13,450 bases of DNA from JBOGFI01 sp050743365 (lineage in GTDB: Bacteria > Actinomycetota > Acidimicrobiia > IMCC26256 > JACDBD01): contig JBOGFI010000042.1 of NCBI GenBank assembly GCA_050743365.1, forward strand, positions 1-13,450. Reading direction: 5' to 3'. This document shows positions 4,680 through 11,706 of this stretch, piece after piece. Position 1 is the stretch's first letter. The number at the start of each line of letters is the position of its first letter. Under the pieces are notes generated by a model, which saw only the letters and a list, made by a program, of their open reading frames with translations, made no database searches and was not told the origin of the DNA. The position numbers and the translations under genes are program-made.

Positions 4680-5429
4680 GTGAACACGACGATCACATCC
4701 GACGGGGTGCGCCTGGCGGCGTACCTCGCGTCGCCGCCCGCGGCCACGGAAGGTCGAGGCGGCGGCGTCGTGCTGTGCCACGGCTTCCCCAGCGGTCCTC
4801 GCGGCCCCGCCACGTCGGCGGCGACCTATCCCGAGCTGGTGGACCGCATCGTCCGCCACGCCGGATGGGCGGCCCTGGCGTTCAACTTTCGCGGAACGGG
4901 TACCTCGGACGGCGATTTCTCGATCGTGGGTTGGATGGCCGACCTCCGAGCGGCGATCGGAGCTCTCGGTGACCGCCCGGAGGTGAGCGCCGTCTACGTG
5001 GCCGGCGTCGCGGAGGGCGGCACGCTCGCGATCTGCGTGGCGGCGGACGACTCCCGGGTTCGTGGCATCGCCACGATGGGAGCGCCGGCCGGGCTCCGGG
5101 ACAGCCGGGACCCGGCTCGCCTCCTCGCCCACGCCCGCCGGGTGGGCATGGTGCGAACACCCGGGTTCCCGCCCGATCCGGCGGCCTGGGGCCGCGAGGT
5201 CGCGTCGCTCGACGCCCTCGCCGCGGCCCGTCGGCTCCCACCGCGGCCACTGCTGGTCCTGCACGGCTCGGACGACGATGCCGTGCCGGCCTCGGACGCG
5301 CGCGCCCTCTGCGACGCCGCCGGGCCCGGCGCCGAGCTCCGTCTCGTGCACGCGGCCGGTCACCGGTTGCGCCACGATCCTCGGGCCATCGCCGTGCTGC
5401 TCGGCTGGCTCGAGCGGCAGCTGCCGTAG
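4680..5429 (+). CDS. Alpha/beta-hydrolase fold protein with altered nucleophile elbow
   Basis: The 249-residue protein has the fold of S33/COG1073-type serine hydrolases: VVLCHGFPSGP with oxyanion HG at 34-35, the strand AALAFNFRGTGTSDGDF (64-80), an acid loop LLVLHGSDDDAVP (191-203, D198-D200) and the catalytic-type His228 in AAGHRL. The expected G-x-S-x-G elbow reads G109-V-A-E-G-G114, with Ala111 encoded by GCG at 5010-5012 where Ser is usual. It therefore may be catalytically inactive, use a different residue, or reflect a T-to-G change. No signal peptide is visible, so it is cytoplasmic. GTG 4680 fits the leaderless spacing. Substrate unknown. Confidence 0.85.
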   Translation: MNTTITSDGVRLAAYLASPPAATEGRGGGVVLCHGFPSGPRGPATSAATYPELVDRIVRHAGWAALAFNFRGTGTSDGDFSIVGWMADLRAAIGALGDRPEVSAVYVAGVAEGGTLAICVAADDSRVRGIATMGAPAGLRDSRDPARLLAHARRVGMVRTPGFPPDPAAWGREVASLDALAAARRLPPRPLLVLHGSDDDAVPASDARALCDAAGPGAELRLVHAAGHRLRHDPRAIAVLLGWLERQLP

Positions 5430-5578
5430 GCAGGTCCACGCGCGGCAAGCGCCGGGATGCGAGGATCTGAGGCCGTGGCCATCGACTGTTCGGGTCTGGT
5501 GGGCAGCCGTTGGTACGATCCGCGCTCTCCCGTGCGATCAGCGCGAGCGCATCCCACTCTCCGCAGAGGCGACGACGC
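5430..5578 (+). promoter_or_regulatory. Promoter region of the epimerase-glycosyltransferase operon
   Basis: TACGAT at 5514-5519 is a good -10 match and would start transcription near 5526, giving a leader of about 53 bases. I find no convincing -35 box at 16-18 bases. AGAGG about nine bases before GTG 5579 can act as ribosome site. Nothing else is evident. Confidence 0.4.
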
Positions 5579-6727
5579 GTGACGAAGAGCGTCCTGGTCA
5601 CCGGCGGTGCCGGCTTCGTCGGCTCGCACCTCGTCGACGAGCTGGTCGCGCGCGGGCACCGGGTGCGGGTCCTCGATCGGCTCGAACCGCAGGTGCACGG
5701 GGCCGGCGCGGCGGCGGCCGGGTTCCGGCCCGAGTACCTCCACCCCGACGCCGAGCTGCTCGTCGGCGACACCGGCGACGCCGAGGCGATCGCACGCGCG
5801 CTCCACGGGATCGACGTCGTCTTCCACCAGGCCGCCGCGGTCGGCGTCGGCCAGAGCATGTACGAGATCGAACGGTACGTGCAGCGGAACACGCAGGCCA
5901 CGGCCGTGCTCCTGCAGGCGGTCGTCGACCGCCAGGCCGCGCAGCCGCTCGAGCGCCTGGTCGTCGCCTCGTCGATGAGCATCTACGGCGAGGGCGAGTA
6001 CCGGCTCCCGGACGGGCGGAGCTTCGCGCCGGTCCCCCGCCCCGACTCGCAGCTCGCCGAGCGGAGCTGGGAGATGCTCGGGCCCGGCGGCGTCGTGGCG
6101 GCCCCGGTCCCCACCACCGAGGACAAGCTGCTCCAGCCGACCTCGGTCTACGCGCTCACGAAGCGCGACCAGGAGGAGTACTGCCTCGTGGTCGGCGCCG
6201 CGTACGGCATCCCGACCGTCGCGCTCCGGTACTTCAACATCTACGGGCCGCGCCAGGCGCTGTCCAACCCGTACACGGGCGTCGCCGCGATCTTCGGCTC
6301 CTGCCTGCTCAACGACGAGGCCCCGACTGTCTACGAGGACGGGCTCCAGACCCGCGACTTCATCCACGTGAGCGACATCGTCGCCGCGAACATGCTCGCC
6401 CTCGACGCCGATGCGGGAGCCGTCGCCGGTCAGGTGCTGAACGTCGGTACGGGCCGGCCCACCGACCTGATCCAGCTGTACGCCGCGCTCCAGAAGGCCC
6501 TCGACGTGCCCGGCATCGAGCCCACCATCCCGGGCCGCTTCCGCAGGGGTGACATCCGGCACTGCTTCGCCGACATCTCCAGGATCAGCGCCGCGCTCGG
6601 CTACACGCCTGCCGTCGACCTCGAGGCCGGTCTCAAGGAGCTGGCGGACTGGATGCGGACGCAGCCGGCCGAGAACCTGACCGACCACGCCGCCGCCGAG
6701 CTCGAGCGCAAGGGCCTCGTGCACTGA
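5579..6727 (+). CDS. NAD-dependent epimerase, dTDP-L-rhamnose 4-epimerase-like
   Basis: This 382-residue extended SDR has the Rossmann motif TGGAGFVGSH (8-17), the catalytic pair in SVYALTK (Y191, K195) with SSMSIYGEGEYR (131-142) supplying the serine, and RYFNIYGPRQALSNPYTG (217-234). The long insertion between SIYGEGEYR and the YxxxK motif, and GQSMYEIERYV, resemble dTDP-L-rhamnose 4-epimerases, which interconvert dTDP-L-rhamnose and dTDP-6-deoxy-L-talose; a different dTDP- or UDP-sugar remains possible. The frame is open to ATG 5510, but GTG 5579 starts just before the first strand and lies downstream of a good -10 box. The glycosyltransferase gene follows after 16 bases, so both are likely one operon. 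Confidence 0.85.
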   Translation: MTKSVLVTGGAGFVGSHLVDELVARGHRVRVLDRLEPQVHGAGAAAAGFRPEYLHPDAELLVGDTGDAEAIARALHGIDVVFHQAAAVGVGQSMYEIERYVQRNTQATAVLLQAVVDRQAAQPLERLVVASSMSIYGEGEYRLPDGRSFAPVPRPDSQLAERSWEMLGPGGVVAAPVPTTEDKLLQPTSVYALTKRDQEEYCLVVGAAYGIPTVALRYFNIYGPRQALSNPYTGVAAIFGSCLLNDEAPTVYEDGLQTRDFIHVSDIVAANMLALDADAGAVAGQVLNVGTGRPTDLIQLYAALQKALDVPGIEPTIPGRFRRGDIRHCFADISRISAALGYTPAVDLEAGLKELADWMRTQPAENLTDHAAAELERKGLVH

Positions 6728-6743
6728 GGGGCGTGATCGACCC

Positions 6744-8039
6744 GTGACCGGCCGGGCCCGCCGCGTGCTGATCGTGGCCAACGACGGCCTCCCGTACCCG
6801 GGGCTCCCGGTCTCGGGGAGTGGCCTGCGGGCGTGGGGCCTCGGGCAGGGGCTCCGCTCCCGTGGCCACGACGTCAGGTTCGCGATGCCGGCGAGCGCGG
6901 CGACCCCGGGTCTGCCGGCCGGCGCCGGAGGGCCGCTTCTCTACCATGACCACGACTTCCGGGACCGGATCGCCGACTCGGGAGCCGAGATCCTCGTGTT
7001 CCAGCACTGGGTGCGCGTCGGCGGGGCCGCCGACCTCGACCTCCCCGTCGTCCTCGACCTCCACGGCCCGCTCATGATCGAAGCCGCGTTCCAGCGGCGT
7101 CCCGACGCCAACGTCGAGGAGATGGCGCGCGCGAAGCTGGAGGCGTTCCGCCGTGCCGACCTCATCACGTGCGCGGGGGACCAGCAGCGGAAGTACTTCC
7201 TCCCGTGGCTGGTGCTGGCCGGCGGCGACCCCACCGCCGAGGCGATCACGTGGATCCCCGTCTCGCTCCCGCCCGACGCCCCCGACCATCACTGGCCCTC
7301 CGACGAGGTCAACTTTGTGTACGGCGGGATGTTCCTCCCCTGGCAGGACCCGTCGCTCGCGTTGACGACCCTCGTCGGGGTGCTCGAGTCGGAAGGGCGT
7401 GGCCGGCTGGACTTCTACGGGGCGCCTCACCCCCAGTTCGAGATGAAGATCGGAGTGTTCGAGGACCTCGAGAACCGCCTGCGCGCATCGCCGCGCGTCG
7501 TGGTCCACGGGCTGCGCCCCCGCGACGAGCTCCTCGAGCACTACCGGCAGTCGTACGTCGCGCTCGACCTGATGCGCCGCAACAACGAGCGGGAGCTGGC
7601 GTTCACTACCCGCACCGTCGAGTACCTCTGGTGCGGGCTTCCGGTCGTGTACGCGGATTACGGCGAGCTCAGCCCGTTGATCCGCGAGTACGAGGCTGGC
7701 TGGCTCGCCGACCCCGACGACGCCGCCGGGCTGGAATCGCTCTTACGAGAGCTCCTCCGCGACCAGGGTGAGGTCAAGCGCCGGAGCGCGAACGCGCAGC
7801 AGCTGGCTCGTGAGCGCCTGAACTGGGACCGGACCGTCGGCCCACTCGACGACTTCTGCCGGATGCCGGGACGGACGCGGCGACCCTCCGACGCCCCGGT
7901 GCTCGTCGCGCGCCACGCGGTCGACGAGGCACGGGCCGAGCTCGACGCGCTCCGGGCGACGAAGTCGTTCCGGATGATGGAGCCGCTGCGCCGCGCCTAC
8001 TCGCGCCTGCGGCGCGCTCCGTTGCGCCGGCCGACCTAA
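6744..8039 (+). CDS. GT-B fold glycosyltransferase
   Basis: The 431-residue protein has two Rossmann-like halves: VLIVANDGLPYPGLPVSGSGLRAWGLGQGLRSRGHDV (8-44) at the N-terminus and the donor-binding half with NFVYGGMFLPWQDP (190-203), RLDFYGAPHP (221-230) and TVEYLWCGLPVVYADYGELSPLI (291-313). It probably adds a sugar to a growing surface glycan; donor and acceptor cannot be read. The C-terminus (390-431) is an extra helical, Arg-rich tail (ELDALRATKSFRMMEPLRRAY) seen in surface-glycan glycosyltransferases, possibly for membrane or partner contact. GAGGGG lies 11 bases before GTG 6744. It follows the epimerase and ends in a 4-base overlap with the convergent reductase gene. Confidence 0.85.
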   Translation: MTGRARRVLIVANDGLPYPGLPVSGSGLRAWGLGQGLRSRGHDVRFAMPASAATPGLPAGAGGPLLYHDHDFRDRIADSGAEILVFQHWVRVGGAADLDLPVVLDLHGPLMIEAAFQRRPDANVEEMARAKLEAFRRADLITCAGDQQRKYFLPWLVLAGGDPTAEAITWIPVSLPPDAPDHHWPSDEVNFVYGGMFLPWQDPSLALTTLVGVLESEGRGRLDFYGAPHPQFEMKIGVFEDLENRLRASPRVVVHGLRPRDELLEHYRQSYVALDLMRRNNERELAFTTRTVEYLWCGLPVVYADYGELSPLIREYEAGWLADPDDAAGLESLLRELLRDQGEVKRRSANAQQLARERLNWDRTVGPLDDFCRMPGRTRRPSDAPVLVARHAVDEARAELDALRATKSFRMMEPLRRAYSRLRRAPLRRPT

Positions 8040-8953
8040 CCGGCGCCGGCGGCGGGCCGTCGCCTCGCCTCGCCGAGCACGTCGGCCAGCGTCCGTTCGA
8101 ACGGGACCACCGGCTCCCAGCTCGTGGCGGCGCGCAGCTTGGTCGGGTCGCCGACGAGCCGGGGGACCTCGACCGGGCGCACGAGGGCGGGATCGACGAC
8201 CACCCGGAGCTCACGGTCGGAGAGGCCGATCAGCAGCCCCGCGATCTCCGACACCGAGAACCCGCGACCGCTGCACACGTTGTAGGCCTCGCCCGCGGTC
8301 CCGCGCTCCACCAGGAGCCGGTACGCGCGGACGACGTCGCGCACGTCGGTGAAGTCCCGCACGGTGTCGAGCGCGCCCACCTCGATCTCCGACCGCCCGT
8401 CACGCTCCGCTGCTGCGATGCGATGCGCGAGGCCGGGCACGACGAACCTCGACGACTGGCCCGGCCCGGTGTGGTTGAAGGCCCGCACCCGCAGGGTCGG
8501 GAGGCCCTCGCCGAGGAAGGCCCGCAGGGCGAGGAAGTCGGCGGCGACCTTGCTCGCGCCGTACGGCGTCAGCGGTCGCAGCGCCGCCTCCTCGTCGAGC
8601 GGCAGGTCGCGCTGGTCGACCGCGCCGTACTCGTCGGCGCTCCCGACCACGAGCACGCGTGCGACCCCGGCGTCGGCGCAGGCGTGCAGCACGTGCAGGG
8701 TCCCCTCGGCGTTGACTCGGAACACCCGGCCGGGAGCGTCCCACGATCCCCCCACGTGGCTCACGCCTGCGAGGTGGTAGACCGCGTCCGGCCGGTGCAC
8801 GCCGAGGGTGCGCCGAACGGCGCCGGCGTCGGTGACGTCGACCGGGTCCGCTCCCGCATGATCGATCACGGCCACGTCGTCGCCCGCGGCCCGCAGGTAC
8901 GCGACGAGGTGGCGGCCCACGAACCCGCTCGCCCCCGTGACCAGCGCCTTCAT
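8036..8953 (-). CDS. rmd: GDP-6-deoxy-D-mannose reductase-like SDR (Rmd/GMD family)
   Basis: The 305-residue SDR has TGASGFVGRHL (6-16), Ser105 in VVGSADEYG, the YxxxK pair Y131/K135 in PYGASKVAADF, RAFNHTGPGQ (157-166) and RDFTDVRDVVRAY (199-211). These are characteristic of the Gmd/Rmd branch. Its length and sequence around GSADEYG fit Rmd, which reduces GDP-4-keto-6-deoxy-D-mannose to GDP-D-rhamnose. Other reductases of this branch are possible, so the symbol is tentative. ATG 8953 overlaps the stop of the upstream GT4 gene (ATGA), which fixes the start and suggests coupling. The open frame extending to 9358 is antisense-like and not coding for this protein. No gmd is in the window. Confidence 0.8.
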   Translation of the reverse strand: MKALVTGASGFVGRHLVAYLRAAGDDVAVIDHAGADPVDVTDAGAVRRTLGVHRPDAVYHLAGVSHVGGSWDAPGRVFRVNAEGTLHVLHACADAGVARVLVVGSADEYGAVDQRDLPLDEEAALRPLTPYGASKVAADFLALRAFLGEGLPTLRVRAFNHTGPGQSSRFVVPGLAHRIAAAERDGRSEIEVGALDTVRDFTDVRDVVRAYRLLVERGTAGEAYNVCSGRGFSVSEIAGLLIGLSDRELRVVVDPALVRPVEVPRLVGDPTKLRAATSWEPVVPFERTLADVLGEARRRPAAGAG

Positions 8954-10053
8954 GTCAGGCCACGGTAGAGAGCGGAGAAGTCGCCGGCGGCGCGATCCCA
9001 CGAGAACCGCGCCGCCTGCTCGTGTCCCCGGGCGATCAGGGTGGCGCGCAGCGCGTCGTCGTCGAGCACCCGGTCGAGACTCTCTGCGAGGCCCTCGACG
9101 TCGGCCGGGTCGACGAGCATCGCCGCGTCCCCGAGCACCTCGGGCAGCGCCCCCGCCCGCGCGGCCACGACGGGCACGCCCGCGCTCATGGCCTCGAGGG
9201 GCGGGTGGCCGAAGCCCTCGTAGTGCGAGGGGTACGCGAAGGCGGCGGCGCCCGCGAGCAGATCCCGGCGTTCGGCCTCGGTCACGTAACCGAGCCTGCG
9301 GACGCGGTCGCGGTGGCGGGCGGTCGTGTGGGCGGTGGCGAACGCGTCGCGGTCCCACCCGTCGGGTCCGGCCACCACGAGGTACCGGCGGGCGTCGCGG
9401 CCGGCGGCTCGATCGAAGGCCCGCACCAGGGCGGGAAGGTTTTTTCGGGGCTCGATCGTGCCGAGGGCGAGGACGTAGCGGTCGGCGCCGGCAAGCGTAC
9501 GGCCGGCGCTGGCGTCGCCGGCGCCGGTGCGTCGCAATCCGGGATAGACGCGCACCACGCGATCGGCGGGGAGCCCGAACTCGGTCTGCACCTCGCCACC
9601 GACGAAGTCGCTCACGACGTGCACGGATGCGTCACGGTCGAGGGCCCGGCGGATCAGGTGCGGGTACGTGAGCGTGTCGGCAGTACACATCTGCGGGTAG
9701 TGCACGAAGGTGAGGTCGTGGACCGTCACGACGGCGGGTGCACGCGCCGGCGGCGCCACGTAGTTGGTGGCGTGTACCACGTCGACCGGCCCGGTCCACC
9801 GTTCGACGGCGGGAGCGTCCATCCGGCGCCACAGGGCCCGCGCAAGCCGAGCTGGGATCGGTGCGGTGGCGGGCGCGACGCCCGGCGGGAGCGCGGCCGC
9901 GAGGTCTCGGCGGCCGCGCCAGGTGACCGCGAACACGACGATCCGCACGTCGCCACGAGCGGCGAGCGCGCTGACGAGGCCCGCGGTCAGATGGCCCACC
10001 CCCGTACGCGCGCCGAGCAGCGACGTGCCGTCGATCGCGACCCGCAGAGTCAT
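8950..10053 (-). CDS. GT4-family glycosyltransferase
   Basis: The 367-residue protein is a typical GT4 enzyme of the mannosyl/rhamnosyl-transferase type. The N-terminal acceptor half has LRVAIDGTSLLGARTGVG (3-20) and VTVHDLTFVHYP (109-120). The donor half has VLALGTIEPRKNLPALVRAF (194-213), the R/K nucleotide-sugar contact in this segment, and the E-x7-E motif E279-E287 in EGFGHPPLEAMSAGVPVV. It is cytoplasmic or peripherally membrane bound and likely uses a GDP- or NDP-activated sugar, which fits the neighbouring reductase. ATG 10053 is 15 bases after the flippase stop; GGGGGG abuts the start, so the ribosome site is poor. It overlaps the reductase start by four bases. Confidence 0.9.
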   Translation of the reverse strand: MTLRVAIDGTSLLGARTGVGHLTAGLVSALAARGDVRIVVFAVTWRGRRDLAAALPPGVAPATAPIPARLARALWRRMDAPAVERWTGPVDVVHATNYVAPPARAPAVVTVHDLTFVHYPQMCTADTLTYPHLIRRALDRDASVHVVSDFVGGEVQTEFGLPADRVVRVYPGLRRTGAGDASAGRTLAGADRYVLALGTIEPRKNLPALVRAFDRAAGRDARRYLVVAGPDGWDRDAFATAHTTARHRDRVRRLGYVTEAERRDLLAGAAAFAYPSHYEGFGHPPLEAMSAGVPVVAARAGALPEVLGDAAMLVDPADVEGLAESLDRVLDDDALRATLIARGHEQAARFSWDRAAGDFSALYRGLT

Positions 10054-10068
10054 CCCCCCGGGTGGCTA

Positions 10069-11400
10069 CTAGATCTCGAGGGGCTCGTGCTCGATGACCT
10101 CGGCCAGGGGGAGGAAGCTGTCGGGCACACCGGCGCGCATCCTCTGGTACAGCAACGCCGCCATCGCCGCAGCCGCGATCAGCGAGCCGGACAGGAAGGC
10201 GAGCTCGACGCGGAGGAACAGGTCGTTGCCGAGCGCCGTCACCACGGCGAACCCGACGATCCCCACCACCCATGCGGTCGCGGCGCGGGCGTGGCCCATG
10301 AGCGCGATCAGCGCCTGGGCGAGCGTGAGGGCGAGGATGAAGGCGCCGCTGCCGGCGGCGAGAAGCGCGAGGTCGTTGTGGCCGAGCGTGAACTTCTCGC
10401 CGAAGAGGATCCCTCCGGCCCGCGGCCCCAGAGTGAAGCCGGCGACGACGCCGATCACGCCGATCCCCACCACGACGACGATCAGCTTTCGGAGGCCGCT
10501 GCGGAAGTCGTCGTGCCGGCCGGCGCCGGCGAGCCCGGCCAGCTTCGGGAGGAGCGCCGCCTGCACCGCCTGGAACAGCAGGATCGGTATGCGGGCGAGG
10601 AACAGACCCACGATGAAGTCGGCCACCGCGTCGCGCTGGCTGTCCTTCGCGAGCACAGTCGCGGTGAGAAACGCCGCGTACCCGAGAGCTTGCGCGAGGA
10701 CCGAGCCCACAAAGAGGTAGCCGAGCGAGGTGGAAAGCTCGGAGTACGGCGCGTCGGGGCCGGGCTGGAGCAGGCCGTGCTGGCCGCGCAGGGCCCACGC
10801 GGCCGCCAGGACCGGCGGGATCGCCAGGCAGAGGCCGTAGTACACGGGCTCGTCGACGCCGGCTACCCACAGCACGATCGTCGGCAGCAGCCGGAGGACC
10901 CCTTCGACGCCGAACACCTGACCGTAGGGGCCGAACCGCCCGTTGCCCGACAGCGTCCCCCGCGTGAGGTGCTGGAACGCGTAGGTGACGAGGGCGATCG
11001 CGAAGCACAGGATCAGCAGGGTCCGGCCGTGGAAGATGTCGTCGACGAGGAACGGGCCGAGGGCGAACGACACCAGGATCAACGTCGCGGTCAACAGGGT
11101 CCCCAGGAATGCCGCCCGCCGGACCAGCGGCCGGCCGCCGATCCCGCGAGCCCGCCGGTCGGCCAGGGCGCGACCAACCTCCTGCTCGAGCGGCAGGAAG
11201 AAGCCCGGGGCGGTCACGAACACGAGCACCCACAGCCCGTTGAGCGCCGTGTAGTCGCCCTTGCTGAGGGCGCGGAACGAGACGATCTGGAAGCCGTAGG
11301 CGGTCAGCCCCGCAATGATCAGGCCGGCACCGACGGCGAACGTGCCCTCGGGAACGGCCTTTCGGGCGGCCTCGAGTGACCGCTGTGCTCGCTGTGACAT
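10069..11400 (-). CDS. Polysaccharide flippase, Wzx/MATE-like membrane protein
   Basis: The 443-residue protein is strongly hydrophobic with about twelve predicted membrane helices, for example at 21-41, 54-70, 97-118, 128-144, 168-182, 187-203, 225-249, 260-285, 304-323, 344-368, 374-392 and 396-417. The N-terminal pattern GAGLIIAGLTAYGFQIVSFRALSKGDYTALNGLW with a following Glu-rich loop (PLEQEVGRALADRRARG) is characteristic of polysaccharide biosynthesis flippases, which move lipid-linked glycans across the cytoplasmic membrane. The frame remains open far upstream on the antisense of the E3 gene, but ATG 11400 starts just before the first helix and has a -10 box about 70 bases upstream. It heads a three-gene operon with the GT4 and reductase genes. 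Confidence 0.87.
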   Translation of the reverse strand: MSQRAQRSLEAARKAVPEGTFAVGAGLIIAGLTAYGFQIVSFRALSKGDYTALNGLWVLVFVTAPGFFLPLEQEVGRALADRRARGIGGRPLVRRAAFLGTLLTATLILVSFALGPFLVDDIFHGRTLLILCFAIALVTYAFQHLTRGTLSGNGRFGPYGQVFGVEGVLRLLPTIVLWVAGVDEPVYYGLCLAIPPVLAAAWALRGQHGLLQPGPDAPYSELSTSLGYLFVGSVLAQALGYAAFLTATVLAKDSQRDAVADFIVGLFLARIPILLFQAVQAALLPKLAGLAGAGRHDDFRSGLRKLIVVVVGIGVIGVVAGFTLGPRAGGILFGEKFTLGHNDLALLAAGSGAFILALTLAQALIALMGHARAATAWVVGIVGFAVVTALGNDLFLRVELAFLSGSLIAAAAMAALLYQRMRAGVPDSFLPLAEVIEHEPLEI

Positions 11401-11472
11401 GGGGGCGATCGGGTCCTGGTCGTGGCTCGGACCGGGCTTCCGGGTCGCGGCGACGCCCGGCCGAGAGTGGAG

Positions 11473-11478
11473 AGCATA
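11473..11478 (-). promoter_or_regulatory. Probable -10 box of the flippase-GT4-rmd operon
   Basis: TATGCT (11478 to 11473) is a close -10 match in otherwise GC-rich sequence, predicting a start near 11466 and a leader of about 66 bases. No clear -35 box is seen; the region near 11496-11502 on minus reads TCGAGA. Confidence 0.4.
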
Positions 11479-11532
11479 ACGGGGAACTCGGGACGTTCTC
11501 GACCGGGCCGCACCCCGTGCGAGCATGAGCGG

Positions 11533-11622
11533 GTGAGCACACGCCTGCTCCTCGTCCTTGCGGCGTTGACCGGGATCGCGATCCTGGCGGCGACCGCGAT
11601 CCAGTTCCTCGTGGCCCAGTAG
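11533..11622 (+). CDS. 29-aa single-helix membrane peptide
   Basis: GTG 11533 to TAG 11622 encodes 29 residues: a short MSTR head with a positive charge, a hydrophobic helix (LLLVLAALTGIAILAATAIQFLV, 5-27), and a two-residue AQ end. The positive N-terminus predicts N-in orientation. The frame is open upstream to 11422, but that extension is Arg/Pro/Gly-rich and looks non-coding. GAGCAT at 11521-11526 lies six bases before GTG, a weak leaderless-type promoter. It sits between the divergent flippase operon and the E3 gene. I do not recognise it; single-helix peptides are often regulators or small subunits of membrane complexes, but no role is claimed. Confidence 0.5.
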   Translation: MSTRLLLVLAALTGIAILAATAIQFLVAQ

Positions 11623-11628
11623 ACGGGG

Positions 11629-11646
11629 CTCGGGGGCGCGCCCGAG
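11629..11646 (+). terminator. Possible weak terminator hairpin
   Basis: CTCGGG (11629-11634) pairs with CCCGAG (11641-11646) over the loop GGCGCG, seven bases after the small peptide's stop. AAAT follows on plus rather than a T-run, so termination is unproven. Confidence 0.3.
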
Positions 11647-11671
11647 AAATACGGAAGAATGTCCGTGACGG

Positions 11672-11686
11672 CGGCCCGAGGGGCCG
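11672..11686 (+). repeat. Hairpin CGGCCC-GAG-GGGCCG in the E3 leader
   Basis: The perfect 6-bp stem with a three-base loop ends 20 bases before the E3 start. It could occlude translation or stabilise the leader; chance is also likely in this composition. Confidence 0.3.
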
Positions 11687-11706
11687 AAACCGAGACGTAG
11701 CGGGGG

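Noticed and set aside
4644..5375. 243-codon minus frame opposite the hydrolase
   Set aside because: Antisense shadow rich in Arg, Gly and His; no motif, and the plus frame has the hydrolase fold signatures.
5360..6781. 473-codon minus frame opposite the epimerase
   Set aside because: Antisense shadow; the plus-strand SDR motifs are unambiguous.
8954..9358. N-terminal extension of the reductase frame
   Set aside because: It overlaps the GT4 gene in another frame, is Arg/Pro-rich, and the Rossmann motif starts right after ATG 8953.
9440..9445. T6 run (A6 on the coding strand) in the GT4 gene as a frameshift site
   Set aside because: It encodes part of the conserved EPRKNL motif and the frame continues normally on both sides.
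9022..11379. 785-codon plus-strand open frame
   Set aside because: It is antisense to the GT4 and flippase genes; its composition (Arg, Gly, Glu, Gln, His repeats) is that of a GC-rich antisense frame and no domain is recognisable.
11665..11700. Tiny frame GTG 11665 to TAG 11700 before E3
   Set aside because: Eleven codons with no clear ribosome site and no distinctive composition; more likely leader sequence.
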